From: Chrysemys picta bellii
Taxonomy: Eukaryota; Chordata; Testudines; Emydidae
Reading direction: 5' to 3'
NCBI RefSeq assembly: GCF_011386835.1
Contig: NC_088792.1
Location: 217,096,394 to 217,160,393, forward strand
DNA length: 64,000 nucleotides
Under the pieces are notes generated by a model. The model had not been told where the DNA came from. It worked only from the letters and a program-made list of their open reading frames with translations, and ran no database searches. Shown one piece after another: positions 34,285-46,900 of the stretch. The translations under genes and the position numbers were made by a program. Position 1 is the first letter of the stretch. Each line of letters starts with the position of its first letter.

Positions 34285-34760
34285 ACGCCTCCATTTCTGG
34301 AGGCTGGGTGTGCCTGGACAGTGGCCCTGTCCCGAGGCCCAACCCTGCTTGGCCTCCTCCCTCCAAAGTCCTGCCCATGCTCCATCCCCAGCCTGCTCGT
34401 CCCCCTCCCTTGAGGCCAGCCCCTGCCCACCTGCCACGCATGCCTCTTCGTCCCGTCCCTCCCACAAAGCCCCCACCATTGCACGCACACACACACACAC
34501 ACACACACCAAGGCCCCTGCCTGGCTGCTGTGCATGCTTCTTTCCCCCCTCTCCTGAGGCTCCCCCCCCCCACCTGCTAACAAGCCACTCACCACTCGCG
34601 CGTGCCTCTTCACCCTCTCCCCCGAGGCCTCCATGCGGGCAGAGCAGGGATGAGAAGAAGGTGAGTGGGAGTGGGGCCAGGGCCCGGGCACCCTTTTGAC
34701 AGTGGTGTGCTCCAAAGGTGGCAGGCCAGCTATGTGGGGAGGCTTAGCCTCCCCGGGCCT
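34285..34760. repeat. C-rich low-complexity block with (AC)n microsatellite
   Basis: Irregular C-rich sequence (units such as CCTCCCTTGAGGCCAGCCCC and CCCCTCTCCTGAGGCTCCCC) with a run of about 12 AC units at 34,485-34,508. It carries frames up to 188 codons on both strands that are low-complexity artefacts. Probably the core of a transposon whose ends I could not identify. Confidence 0.5.
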
Positions 34761-34954
34761 CTTATGCCTGCCGCCCATGTAGGCAGTCCTGTGCCTCCCA
34801 GTTGCTTAGCATGCCAGGAGAAGTGTGATCTATGCCTCTTCAGTTCAGAAATCTGGCAATGAGTTGGACAAATGCAGTCCAAGTCTTACGTCCAATCCAA
34901 GAATTTCCAGCAGTTAACACAGTGCAGTAATTAGGACATTCAAGATAAATAATT

Positions 34955-35035
34955 TAGTGGAATTGTAAGCTTTTTGGGGCAGAGACAATTGTTTTTGGTA
35001 CATGTGCATGCAGAGTGCGTAGCACAATTAGGGTG
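34955..35035 (+). repeat. Ancient LINE tail fragment
   Basis: TTGTAAGCTTTTTGGGGCAG, then CAGAGTGCGTAGCACAATTA, matches the 'gtaagctctttggggcaggg ... cagcgcctagcacaatgg' tail common in amniotes (from memory). Short and diverged. Confidence 0.55.
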
Positions 35036-36089
35036 GGGGGCTGGCTTCCTGTCTTCAATACAAAAAAAATGCTTATAAAGGATGTGGCAATTTGACATTT
35101 TAAAATATTGCATTGTTAATAATGATCCTCTGCTGTATTTTATTGTTTAGAAATGCTACCTATACTTCAGTTGCAGATTATAGATATAGATATACACACA
35201 GAGACACATACAGCACGAGAGTGCAGAATTGCAATAATACAATGAATATATAAATGACTTACATGGGAGTTTTGGATGTGCAAGAATGCAGGACCTAGCC
35301 CCAAGTATCTGTCTATTTACAGTATATTGCACCAATCAGTGTAAAATGGCACCAAATACAGGAGTTTTAAACTTGAGTATTCTTTCCCACCCTTAAGGGA
35401 TAGGGGAGGATATATTCTTAGTGTGTTTTGTGTATCATCAGCTCTACTAAAAGGAGACTGATGAATCTTGCCTTGTTTCTTAAAAGTGGATAATCGTGTT
35501 CATTTTTCTCTCCTGAGGCAGAATTCTTTACCTGAACACTCATGCTTGAGAATACCTTGACCCCAGCTCTGGGTATCAGCAGCTGTATTATACCTGGTGA
35601 TCACAGCTTTTTAGGGTGGAGTGAAGAAGGAGGTGGTCTTTCAAAGTAACTGGACCTTAGTCGATTCAGGACTTTAAAGATGAGGACCAAGACCTTGAAT
35701 TGAAGCCACTGTGGAATGGGGAACCAGTGTTACATGTTGGAACAAGGTTCCTCTGTTCAGAGAAGTTATGCAACCCTCTAGTCAGTGCGTGTTATGTGGA
35801 CCCCTCTGTGCCTAAGCTACGGAGCATGTGAGTGAGTTACAGCGCCCAGCTACAGTGCCTAGCATTTTAGCTCAAACTGTAGAGACTTTTAGCTCCTATT
35901 CAATATTCTCCTGTTTATACAGACAAAAAGATCACATTTGCCCTTTTGGCAACAGTGTTGAACTGGGAACTCATGTTCAGCAGATTATCCACCATTGCTC
36001 CATGTTTGTTTGTTTTTCAGAATCACTGCTTCCCAGGATAAGAACCCCCATCCTGTAAGTATGGCCTACGTTCTTTTCTTCCTCTCTGT
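35036..36089. other. Intergenic sequence, one repeat-like scrap
   Basis: 35,670-35,735 (CAGGACTTTAAAGATGAGGA, ACCTTGAATTGAAGCC) resembles a dispersed vertebrate repeat I cannot name. Nothing else recognised. Confidence 0.4.
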
Positions 36090-36740
36090 TTGACTATATT
36101 TGGCCATATTGAAATACATATTGGTTGCTTACACCCAGTTTATGAAGTGATCCAGGTTGCTCAGAGTCCGGTAACCTGTTCATTATTTACCACTCCCTCA
36201 GTCTTCCTGGCACCTGCAAACTTTATCAATAATTTTATGGTTTCTTCTGGATCATTGATAAAAATGTTAAATAGTGTAGGGCCAAGAATCGATCCCTGTG
36301 GGACACCTCTAAAACCACACCCACTCCAGGAGGATTTCAATTTACAATTACATTTTGAGACCTGTCAGTTAGCCAGTTTTTAATCCACTTAATATGTGCT
36401 ATGTTAATTTTCTCTGTCTCATTTCTTAATCAAAATGTCCTCCAATGTCAAGTTAAATACCTTACAGAAATCTAAGTATGTTATACGAACACTATTACCT
36501 TTATCAAGCAAACGTGTACTCGCCTCAAAAAATGCTATCAAGTTAGTTTGACAAGATCTATTTTCCATAAGCTTGTGTTGATTTGCATTAATTATATTAC
36601 CTTCCTTTAATTCTTTATTAATTGAGCCATGATTCACCCAAACCCTTATTTTGCCTGAGATCAATGTCAGCCTGACAGACCTATAATTACTTGGGTGACA
36701 ATTGCTGGCAATTAAACCTGTTGCATCTCACAATGTTTCC
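36090..36740 (-). pseudogene. CR1-clade LINE RT fragment, reverse orientation
   Basis: Minus-strand translation includes NINANQHKLMENRSCQTNLI, then AFFEAS...LLDKGNSVRITYLDFCKVFN and LTLEDILIKK, the conserved 'QHGFxxxKSCLTNL...VxxVYLDFxKAFD' RT block. The distal part (plus-strand ATTTCAATTTACAATTACAT, GGACACCTCTAAAACCACAC) carries the next RT blocks in other frames. Several shifts; no complete active site. Confidence 0.75.
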
Positions 36741-37764
36741 TGAAGCCTCTGTGTGATTGTGCTTTTGGTGAAGGGGAGAATCTGCCCGTCATGACCTTCT
36801 GAGATCTGTCTTAGAGAAAGGAGCAGTACACTTGATTCCTGCTAGGCACTACAGACAGGGTAGTAGTACCAGTGAAATATCATGTCCAAGGAGCGAGAAA
36901 GGTCCATTAAATACAATATGAATCTCCTACCACTGTCCATGGCCATAAGGAGACCATCCACTAATGCAAATGGATTCAAGACTGGACTGTAGCTAGCAAG
37001 ATCATTTGCATCCATCAATATTTTTGAGAATTGTAAAATAATGCAAAATATGTTTTCAAATATTTTAAACAGAATGAATGACAGTCCTTAAAACTGCAGC
37101 AAGTGTCTGTTCCCATAGGTCAGTTGAGCTTGGTACTGAAGAACTCTTCTTGTTTCTGCTATAATTATAATTTGGTTATATGCTGAGAAAAAACAATCAT
37201 TTGTCCACCTTTTCTGTCAGTAGATTTCCCTCACTCTCCCTCAAAGGGCTTATAGTCTCTCATGACCTCTTGCTCCTTTTATTCCATACAGTTGTAAACT
37301 CTTTTATTGTCAGTCTTGACATCTCTTGCAATTATCTTTTTATTTTTCTTAGTTCTATTGTAACAGGCCTTTCAGATTTCACTTACCATCATATTTTCTT
37401 CCCCCGCCTGAGATGATGATCCAATCTGTATTCCTATAATGATTTTGCTTCTAGTGCGGCTTCTAATTTCCAGCCACAATTCTGTTTCCTCTGCCTTGAA
37501 TGTTGTCACCCTCCACTTTTCCCCTAGTCTTTTTGACATATAAAATTACCCATCTTCCCAGTCGGTGTCTTTTAAATAGCCTATAATCCCTCAATGTTTA
37601 ACACTGGTCATTTTCATGCATCTCCCTGCATTATATTTCACAGATACAGCTTAGTCACCATTTTCTGCAGATATTTTTAATTGCTGTTTTCTGGCATTTG
37701 TGTATAAACAGTGTAGGACTCACTCCACAGAGTACTTTTGTTTATTTGCTATGCTAGGAACTCC

Positions 37765-37835
37765 TTTCTTTGTATTCTGCAGGAGATCAGACTAGATGAT
37801 CATAATGGTTCCTTCTGGCCTTAAAAACTATGAAT
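37765..37835 (+). mobile_element. CR1 3' end fragment
   Basis: GATCAGACTAGATGATCATA, ATGGTTCCTTCTGGCCTTAA and CTATGAATCTGTG: the CR1 terminus including its ATTCTRTG-like tail. Confidence 0.75.
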
Positions 37836-40502
37836 CTGTGTTTCTTCTACTTTTCCCTCTCTCTGTCACTTTCCACACAATCACTGATTTAATATTCACC
37901 CCCACTCATCTTTACCCTTCAACAGTACATTGGGTTCTCTCTTGATCAGTTGAAGGCCCTCCTGCTTGTGAGTCCCATCTGTTTTGAAGGATGCCTCAAT
38001 GTCCCAGTAAGCTAACCTCTTCCAGAAGCTACTCTCTTCATTTCTGTTCTGTCTTGTTTTGTTCAATGGGTGTTGTAGGGTGAATACTTTTGAGAAAATG
38101 GCCTGCCTCTCTCATTCTTTCCAATAAGACTTCCATTTTCCCTCTGCTTGTGTCATCGCTATCAGCATTAATGACCACCACTAATTTCACCACTTCCCCA
38201 TGTGGAGTCTGTTCATCCATGCTGTGCTCCAGTTGGCCAAATTCATCCCTGGCATAAGCAGACACAACTCTGATTGGCTTAAAAAATAAACAAACAAAAA
38301 ACACTTCTCCCACCAAACCAGCAACTCTTCCCCCATCCTCACAAACTTTAAAATTTGAAAGTGTGTGTTAAGGAGCCCCATGTCCATCCTAGAAGACAGA
38401 TTCAGGACTAAATTCTGCCATTAACTTGAGAGGCACTGAGAAACTACAATGATAAGGACCATATAAGTACCTAGATAGATAGACCATCCTGCCTCTTCCA
38501 CTTCTCTACTTTTCTTTGTTTCATCAGTCAACACTTTTCACTTCCTTTTTGCTCTGTTTTCATTATTTTCTCTCTCCGTGCTCATACACTAGAAGAAGGA
38601 GACATTTGTAGAGTGTTAGGCCAGCACTATGCGGGAGGAGCAGCTTTACTTCATATTTTCTATTTTTTTGGCCAGAAAGTGGAAGATCATGACTGTCCTG
38701 GATGATGTCTGCTACGTGTCCCTCTGTAGTGGTTGGTCCCTGTGAGAGGATAAGAGACTGTTAGTGCTACCAGATTATGTCATTAATTCTTTTGCTTAAA
38801 TTCTTTTAGTGCTGGAGGTCTCAGTTTCAATCTGTATTGATGATCCATGTTGGGGGGAGGCAACATTGTACTTGCATAACTGATAAACTTCCATTCTTCC
38901 TGCTTTACAAGTAATTCTGGAGATCTAAAAATATATGAAAATTAGTCCTAGAGGGCACTCAAGCCAAGCAGTCACACGAAGCAAAAAGGAGAAAGAGGGA
39001 CTGTTACAGTCTATCCCATGCCCCAAAGTATGTAGAGCACTGTTCTCGTTTGGCCATTAGTAGCTCCCAGAAAGAGTTAAAATCCCTCATGACCTCTGTA
39101 TCTAGTTACATATACTAACCTTGTCGTATTGTAAGAAATTCTCTGTGCTGTTTTGACTATGGGGCCAGCCACTAGAAGGCAATGTAATCACACAAACTAA
39201 GCCAAAGTATCGCATAAAGCTCCCACTGAAGTAATTAACCTGAAACCAACACATCTCTCCCAGTAGAACCACTTTTGTTACCTGTGTGTATGATAGGGAG
39301 GATAACATTAAAAACTGAATATTTGTGTTTCTGCACTGATTCCAGTATTGTGGTATTTCCCAGTCTCGGTATAGGAAGATACTGTGACTGTTGCAGGTAC
39401 CTGGACATTTCAATGCCGAGTTTTTAACAGCATCTAGTGTATTTAATTTAAATACAGTTCAGTATTGGGTTTGCAAACTGACTAGCTTATGGCAATTTAC
39501 TGAAAAATAGTAAATTGCAAGTAATAACATTTATTGAGAATTGTTACTTGTTTCTCAGAAGTGCAGCTCTGAGAAAAAATAATTGGTTCGGTAGAGTTGC
39601 TTCCTAGAATCATTAGTAATAAATAAATAACTTCCGCATCCGGAAGTTAATGCAGCCTGAGACTGAGTTCATATCTACAGATTTCTATGGGGCATAGAAC
39701 ATAACATAAACAGGTAAAACGCTCTGTTGTTTTTGACCCAAAGCATAATGTGGATCTGTTACGATCAGAGTTAATACATCCCTGCATCTTGGATTTTTAA
39801 AACAGAAAACAGGCACTATGCTCCTGCTTCATTCTCTTTCCATAATCTGGCATATCTAGTCAAGAGTCCCAGCAGATGGTCCTTTCTGTTGCAATTGTTG
39901 TATGAAGGCTGCTTCTAAGTATTTTTTTCTTTTTAATTTCCAATGAAATATTTAAACAGGGAGAAATGGGGGAAGTCTTGCTCCATAGATCAAAAGATTG
40001 CATGATTCTCTGTCTTATGAAGAAACTGAGTGTGTTGCCCGAGAGCAAGTCTATGTGGATAGTCTTGATATTTTGTCAACTGTTTTTCTGACTGTCACTT
40101 GGAATGCCTCTCTCTCTTTGCCTTACCAAGAGTTCCTCTCCTGCAGTTTGTCCTTTGTCTCACTATGTGGATCTTTGCATGCATTCTCCTTTTTATTTGT
40201 GGTACATGTGCAACACCAACAGGCACCTGTCACTGGTTGAAATCTGAAATAGATGCTGCTGTGTGGCTCAGAATGTTTCATTTCAAAGAGTGAAAAGGGG
40301 GGAAAAGATCTTCCTTCAGCTGGTAAATAACCCTTCCCTTGGTGCTACAGCTTCATTCCTGGTAATCCTGCTGGTTTCAATTAGTTCATGGATCGAAACA
40401 CCTTTGTTTGTTGTAGAAACTCATTCGCCAGACATTGAGATTTCATTTAGCTGCCCCTGATTGCATGGGGAATTATAAATGAATTTCTTCATAGTTTTTG
40501 AG
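37836..40502. other. Intergenic sequence with a SINE-tail scrap
   Basis: GGACCATATAAGTACCTAGA at about 38,457 resembles a MIR-type 3' tail. No gene or other repeat recognised. Confidence 0.45.
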
Positions 40503-40583
40503 ACAGATCCTTGTTTGGCATACATCAGCATCGCTAGCTCCATTGACTTCAGGGTCAGTTTACACCAACTGAAGGTCTGGTCC
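40503..40583. repeat. Short palindromic dispersed repeat ('cattgacttca' type)
   Basis: Left CAGATCCTTGTTTGGCATAC and right CAGTTTACACCAACTGAAGG / TCTGGTC arms surround CTCCATTGACTTCAGGG. The same layout recurs at 41,362-41,458. Confidence 0.5.
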
Positions 40584-41361
40584 TTCCCCCCTTTGTCCTT
40601 GGAAAATAAAGGCTCTACCGTGCGTCAAACGGATGGGTGTTCAGAAACACCTTGTAGCTGTTCTTTGTTCTATCAAGGTACCTTACAAAGGCTTAAACAG
40701 TTTGATAGTGTGCCTCAGTCATTTTTTCTCACTACCATTGTGCCTTTATGTCTGGGAGTTTGTGTGTGTGTTGAGAGAGAAGAAAAATCAGCCATAAAAC
40801 AGAAATCTAATTAGCAAGATTTTCACGTTTCTTGCCTGAATAAAACACACTCAAGAGAAAGGTAGGGCACATCATAGCAGAGAAAGAACAAATCGATACT
40901 GATAGACTCCTACTAATCCCCAAGGCCATTGTGTATGAGGGCAGGCGGGCAGAGTTACCTGAGTGTCTCCTGATTGGCCGAGAGTGAGGTCAGGGTTTTG
41001 TTCAAGCAGGTGCAGAACCTGTTGTTTATTTAACAAGGTTGGCAGCTGTTGCTTGAGAGCAATTAAAGAATGTGTTGTTCAGTAGGAGGTTGCCAGGTGC
41101 TGGCTGTCCTATATGCTATGACAAGTGGGGCAAAATTTCATGTAAACACCTGCCAGCATCCCAGGCAAACATATACTAACGGGCTATTATGTACCTGCCA
41201 TTAAACCATTTGTGGGTTTTGCTCATAGCACATTGTGCGCGCTAGCTATCACAGTAAGGGTTTGAAAAGATAAGATAGGCAAGTGCTTCCTTACTTTTGA
41301 CAGATGCAAGACCAGGATGCTTGTGAAACCTAATGATTGTTTCAGACGTTACCCTTTTATA

Positions 41362-41458
41362 CGATGAGAGCCAGATTCCCAGCTGTTGTAAACTGGCATG
41401 ACTTCATGGACATCAGTGGAGCGACACTGATTTGCACCTCCCGACAATCTAGCCCTGA
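41362..41458. repeat. Short palindromic dispersed repeat
   Basis: AGAGCCAGATTCCCAGCTGT and TTTGCACCTCCCGACAATCT arms around GACTTCATGGACATCAGTGG; a diverged copy of a reptile/bird repeat whose ends read 'ccagattctcagctggtgtaaat'. Confidence 0.5.
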
Positions 41459-41992
41459 GTGTGCACTGCAGCTAAGGCCAGGTGACCAGCCCTGGGCTCC
41501 ATTTTTGGGGAAGCACATTGGTGCTCAGAATTGCTTGTAGTCCTAAATCCTAGCAGTTAGACATCTAACTGATTGGCAGCTGCAATATTTAACTGACATG
41601 TAGGCACAGGTAGGTATTTGTGGGCACAAGGTCATGACTGGAAAAACAGAGGTCTCTGTTGCAATTTTGGCTTTTCACATACCTAAAGCTAAAGCTTAGG
41701 CTGAGTAATAAATAAACTTTTGAGCGTGGTCTGTTACGTTTCTTATATTAACCTTGCAGGTTGTCTGCAGCATCTCATCTCCACAGGGTGTAACAAAAGG
41801 AAGAGGCCATGAAGGGCCCTGATTCTCTGTGCTGGTTCTGTCAAAGTTTAGAAGAGCATTGTGACTACTCTATGCTATCCCAGCTATGGCCATCAAAGGG
41901 CTCAGCCCCCCCCAGTTGAAAAGAGCTAAAGCTCAGTAATGCTTTGGCTCCACCCTTCCTGATCCCAGCCAGCCTATTCGCTGAGGTGAGGG

Positions 41993-42181
41993 CAGGGCCG
42001 GCTCCAGGCGCCAGCTTAACAAGCAGGTGCTTGGGGCGGCACCTGCGGCAATTCGGGGGCTGCAGGTCCCTCACTCCCTCTAGGAACGAAGGACCTGACG
42101 CTGAACTGCCACCACCGATCGCGGCTTTTTTTTTTTTTTTTTTTTTTGCTTGGGGCGGCAGAAATGCTGGAGCCGGCCCTG
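41993..42181. mobile_element. 189-bp hAT MITE with perfect 8-bp target duplication
   Basis: Ends CAGGGCCGGCTCCAG and CTGGAGCCGGCCCTG are perfect inverted repeats of 15 bp. GGTGAGGG flanks both sides (41985-41992, 42182-42189). It contains a T-run of about 22. The exact inverted repeats and duplication indicate a recent insertion. Confidence 0.95.
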
Positions 42182-42189
42182 GGTGAGGG

Positions 42190-43668
42190 TGGTGTGGTGT
42201 AGCGGTGATTTAGCAGCGAACTATGATGACTTTGTGTGAGCAAAGGATTCCTATATACTGAAGAATTCCCTGCTTATGAGAGCTGGAGAGAATCTGGCCC
42301 CAGAAATAGCAATAGCCTGACAGAAAGTCCAAACGTTGACTGAAACATGAGGGAGGAACTGATACCAAACAGGAGTAATTGACTCTTAGGCTTTTCAATT
42401 CACTGATGCTAAGCTGATCCACATCGAAGCCTGGAGTGTTTTCTATAGAGTCTGAAGGGCTGGTATACCTGATAATCACCTTATTGCCAAATAACATTCT
42501 GAACCGTATTCTTCATTACAAAACAAGAACTACTCAAAACTTGGGAGGGAGGAGGGGATTTAGGCCGCTATCATTTACATAACCAAGATTTCTTTTTTAT
42601 CAAAAGTTACACCAACACAATCTGCTCCTGCTTTTGCAAAGATGTGATTCCACACGCAAAACACACCATTGCCTGGTACCCATCTACATGTACAATTACT
42701 CCAAAGTGTGTTTTGTGCATGCTAGCCTGCTTGCATGGGTGTTTGTGTATTTTGGGGGTACAATTGAACTGCAGATATTTGAAAAAGTAAATAATTATAT
42801 GCAATTACGTTTGTTTTGCAGCAAAAATCAGACCTGTTATGTATAAATACAGCATGAACATCATAGCCATATTTCTAGATGGGGAAGGAAATAAGTGGGG
42901 AAGAGAAGGGATTCATTTTGGGCGGAGCTCTATTTTCTGTGAATGATGTAGGTTTGCAATTACTGTGTACACACTTTTCTTGTTTGAGAGGAAAACCTAC
43001 AATCTCTTGCCTTCTTTAGTGAAATGTAAATTACTTATTCCTCCTGTGAAAAAGTCCTTGCATTTTATATCCTCTCTTCTCTTGCTTTTTCCCCCTTCCA
43101 GGAATGTAGTTCACAGCTATTTGACTAAATTTGCTCACATCTCAAAGTTAGTTTTATTAAGATCATCAAGTTCAGGTGCCCTTCAACATTCTGTTTTATC
43201 TGGTGTAGGACTTTCATTAATATGCACCATTTGGGATTAAGGTAGCATCTAAAGGACTACCGCAGAGGTGATTACATTTCAGACGAATCACTCTACTACT
43301 TGCCCATGAAGTCCAGATTTCTGCTGTGACCTGCATTGCTTTTACTGAAACTGATTTTTAAAGTGTTAAGGTTTCTTTTCAATCAAGGAAAGTGTTATGA
43401 TACAAATGTGCCTTTTTATATATGACTTCCTGCAGTTCCTGAGCATGGTTGGGGGAAAGATCCAAGGGGAGAACTTTTCACATGAAAGTTGGGGCAGCAT
43501 GTGAATTTCAAATGGAACAAAAATAAATGCTCTTGAATATAAAAATTCATTTACTCATAGTAACTGAATTGTTTCTCTCTCCTAAGTTTAGAGGATAACT
43601 GCGTTATCTTAGTTACTAATCTGTGGTAACAGTGAGTAAATGCTCATTCCTTTAACGGTGCCTGCTCT
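42190..43668. other. Intergenic sequence, nothing recognised
   Basis: No gene or named repeat found. Confidence 0.5.
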
Positions 43669-43945
43669 CAGGGCCGGCTTTAGGCCGATTCCCCCGAATC
43701 GGGCCCCGTGCCTAAGAGGGCCCTGCGCCCAGCCAGAGCGCGGCAAGCCCGCAGCTTGCTTCCCGGGCCGGAGTGCCAGCCGGAGCACTGCAACCCCCAT
43801 GGGCCCCGCAACCCGAACCGGAGTGCCGGCCTGCGCCCCTGTTCCCCCGGCCAGAGTGCCGGGCAGAGTGCTGCAAACCCGCAGGCCCACTTCTCCCGCT
43901 GGAGTGTGGCAAGCCCTGCAGCCCTGCTCCCCCGGATGGAGCCCA
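43669..43945 (+). mobile_element. hAT-like element, right end missing
   Basis: Starts CAGGGCCGGCTTTAGGCC, the same terminus as the elements at 29566 and 41993. A GC-rich interior follows with repeated GGAGTGCCRGCC-type units to about 43,945. No CCGGCCCTG end is found downstream, so it is truncated. The frames of 80-114 codons on both strands are repeat artefacts. Confidence 0.65.
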
Positions 43946-46900
43946 GCAATTGCAATTTGAAAAAAGAGTCCAAAATGGTATTTTGGAGATACATCCCTTG
44001 GGCAAAAATTAATTTAAATAACAAGCAAACAATAAAAGAAAGGAGAAAATAATAGGCATCAAAAATGATTTACAAAGGTAATGCGTCAAAGAGGAGAATG
44101 AAAAGGGTCAATAAGTAAAAGACTATAGGATAAAAAAGTCAATCAGAGGAGGTGTAAATGAAGGACATTGTACAGTAGGTGGGCTCAATATTATCAAGAG
44201 GAGAACAGGAGGCATGGGCATCAATGAATACAGCAAAAGATTCAGTATACATCCCATGAGGGCCAACACTTTTTCTTTGACTTCATTCCGTTTCTATTAC
44301 TAGCATGGTTCACAGGATGCCGCCTTGTGTGTGAGCTGCCAGCTGACCTGACGCCAGTGCACAAGTATTGCAGCCCCGCTAGGGCGACGAGGCAGAGAAG
44401 GGGCAGCTGCAGTTGGTCACTTTGGCAGATGACTGGGCTTCTGGATGGCAGTGATCGGCATCCCATGGAATGGCAAATATCAGTGAGAAAAGGTTGGGAG
44501 GTCTGTGATCCACTGGAACATGGCCAGAAATAATATGTCTGACTCAGGGTAGGAAACATGGTTAATTCCATAAAGAGTTGGACCAAATGCTCAGCACTAA
44601 CCTGTGCATAGACCCCCAGGTACTATTGTTTTAGCTACCTAGCAATACAGGGGTGAGGAGGAGAACACCAGCTCCACAGAGTGGGCAGACCAGCACAATG
44701 AGGACCCAGGTTGGGAGACAGAGAGACATGGCTGGACTCTCAGATTCTAGTTGTAGTGACATGGGATTTAGCAACTGCAACAAAGATGGCAGTTGAGCCA
44801 GTGTGGCAGGAGGAAGAAGATAAAGGCCCTTCTACACCAGGTATGCAGCTGATGATCATTAAATGGGTTGATTTTGCAGGCTTGGGAAAGAGTGATCTTG
44901 TGAATACTGCCATTAGTGTCTGTGAAAGGGTAGCTCTAGCCTCACACAAGGGCAGAAGGATCCATTTCCAGGTGAGCAGACTCTGGCAGCAAGGTAGAAA
45001 AAGCACATGGCATAAGAGGGGAGAAAGATCCAGGAGACTGACCAGGAGAAGACCGTGCTAAGAAAGGAGCCATGGAAGGGGTGGAGGCAGATGCAGATAG
45101 TGGACTAAGCAGTTAGGCGAAAACAGATCACAGGAGGGTGAGGAGACAAGGAGCATAGGAAGAGAGGGGGGACTAAGGGGGAAGAACTGGAGGAAGTGAA
45201 CGGGATATGAGAGAAGCTAGGGTTGCTTCTCTTCCTCCCCAGACCCTACTCCTTTGAGATACCATCTTCACTTGAAAATTGAATGGGCAAACTATCCCTA
45301 GCAGGGGATTGCTTTCCCTTTCCTCACCCCAAATTTGTTTGTTTCTGTGCAAAATATCAGATATTGTCCAAGTCACTCATTTTTATAGATGTACTAATTT
45401 GCATATCTATTTGCATAATTTTACATATTTGAATACTGGACCCGGCCACCATCTCCCCCTGCAATGTAAAATTCCAGATACAGTCAGAGGCCAGTAGATA
45501 AGTGCCATTCAACTATGGGCTCAGTTGTTTATTGCTGGTTAACATGTTAGAAAATGGTTGGAGGTCACATATAGGGAGATCAGTGGTGGCTGGTGCCCAG
45601 ACTAACTGAGGGGCTACACACATCAATCTGCTCTCCTTTCCCCTGCAGGTTTTCAGTGACAAGCGGAATGCTGGGCTGGAGGGTTTCCCAGGGAAGTGAC
45701 TTGGGGGGTGATAATGGATGGTAGTGGGGAAGTGAAAAGAGGAAGGGTCGCTCTCTTCCTCCCCCCTTTTCAGAATGGAAAATTAGAACACTTTAAGGGC
45801 AGGGTGGGGGGGAAACAGTATTAAGCCTTCATGCTTGCCTCGGTCCAGCTTCTCCCCTTCTGATCTAGCTCCCACTCCACCATTGCTCGCTCATCCCACC
45901 CCTACGCACTATCAAATAAACATGACCTCCTTGACCAATTGACTCATTTCCCCAGGCACTCCCACTCTGCCTGTCCTTCTCTCAGCTCAGAACCTAGAAG
46001 ACTAGGGCTTTTTGAGGAAAAAGAAATCAACTGCTGGCTCAGGTAACGCTGGTCAGAGAGAAATGCTGTAACAGTTGCTTTGACATGTTCACTTTAGAAA
46101 GCATGGCATTCAAATTCAATGAAATGAACTGTACATTCTGATAATTAAATCCGCTTTTCTTGCAGTTACATCAATTAGCATATAACACAGTTAGAGAGAA
46201 AAGCATTTGTCAGGATTTTGCCTTCAGCAGCAAGCCATGCAATATGTTAAGCCATCACATCTTCTATGTGCAGATTTTTTTTTTTTGCAGAGCACTCAGA
46301 AGAAATGCAAAAGAGCTCACCATTAAACCTCTAGCAAAGAAAAGCGAGTCAGAACTTTAAGGTACAGGGGCTGTGCTTCAAATGTACCTTTTATGCCGCT
46401 AAAGAGATCCACAGTGCTGTGACCAAAATCCCATTAAATGGAGCTGTTTCTATTTAAATCTTCCCATGACATTTTCTGATATTGCCCTACAAGCGAGGCA
46501 CAGAACTGTCAGGCTTAGAGACTGCTCTTCTTTTCTTCCTTGAGCGGGGCTGGAGATTCAGACTGTCATTTTCAGTTCAGACACTCAGGCTGAGTGCTAA
46601 ACTTTTAGGCTGAACAAGGCAATACGTCTGCTTGTGGATGAAACTCGAGCTACTGTACCTTACCTGAACAGAAAATGTAGGCTTAATGCTAGGGTCAGAA
46701 AAAGTAGCCTTTCAACTCAAGGAGAAGGCAGAGTCAGAAAAAGACCCACAGTCTGTGCTCCAGAGGCTGGGAGAATGCTGGCATCATATAATGTGTAGCC
46801 CCGTGAGAGGGAAACTGTCACATTGGCTTTAGTGGACGACTTACAGAATACCCTTATTGGCAGGTGCATAGCTTGTCCTCAGCTGGAGGAAAGGCTTCTG

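Noticed and set aside
34212..34778. 188-codon minus-strand frame
   Set aside because: Lies in a C-rich low-complexity block with an (AC)n run translating to repeated Cys-Val; other frames are equally open.
43640..44052. Several overlapping frames over 95 codons
   Set aside because: GC-rich interior of a truncated hAT-like element, open in many frames.
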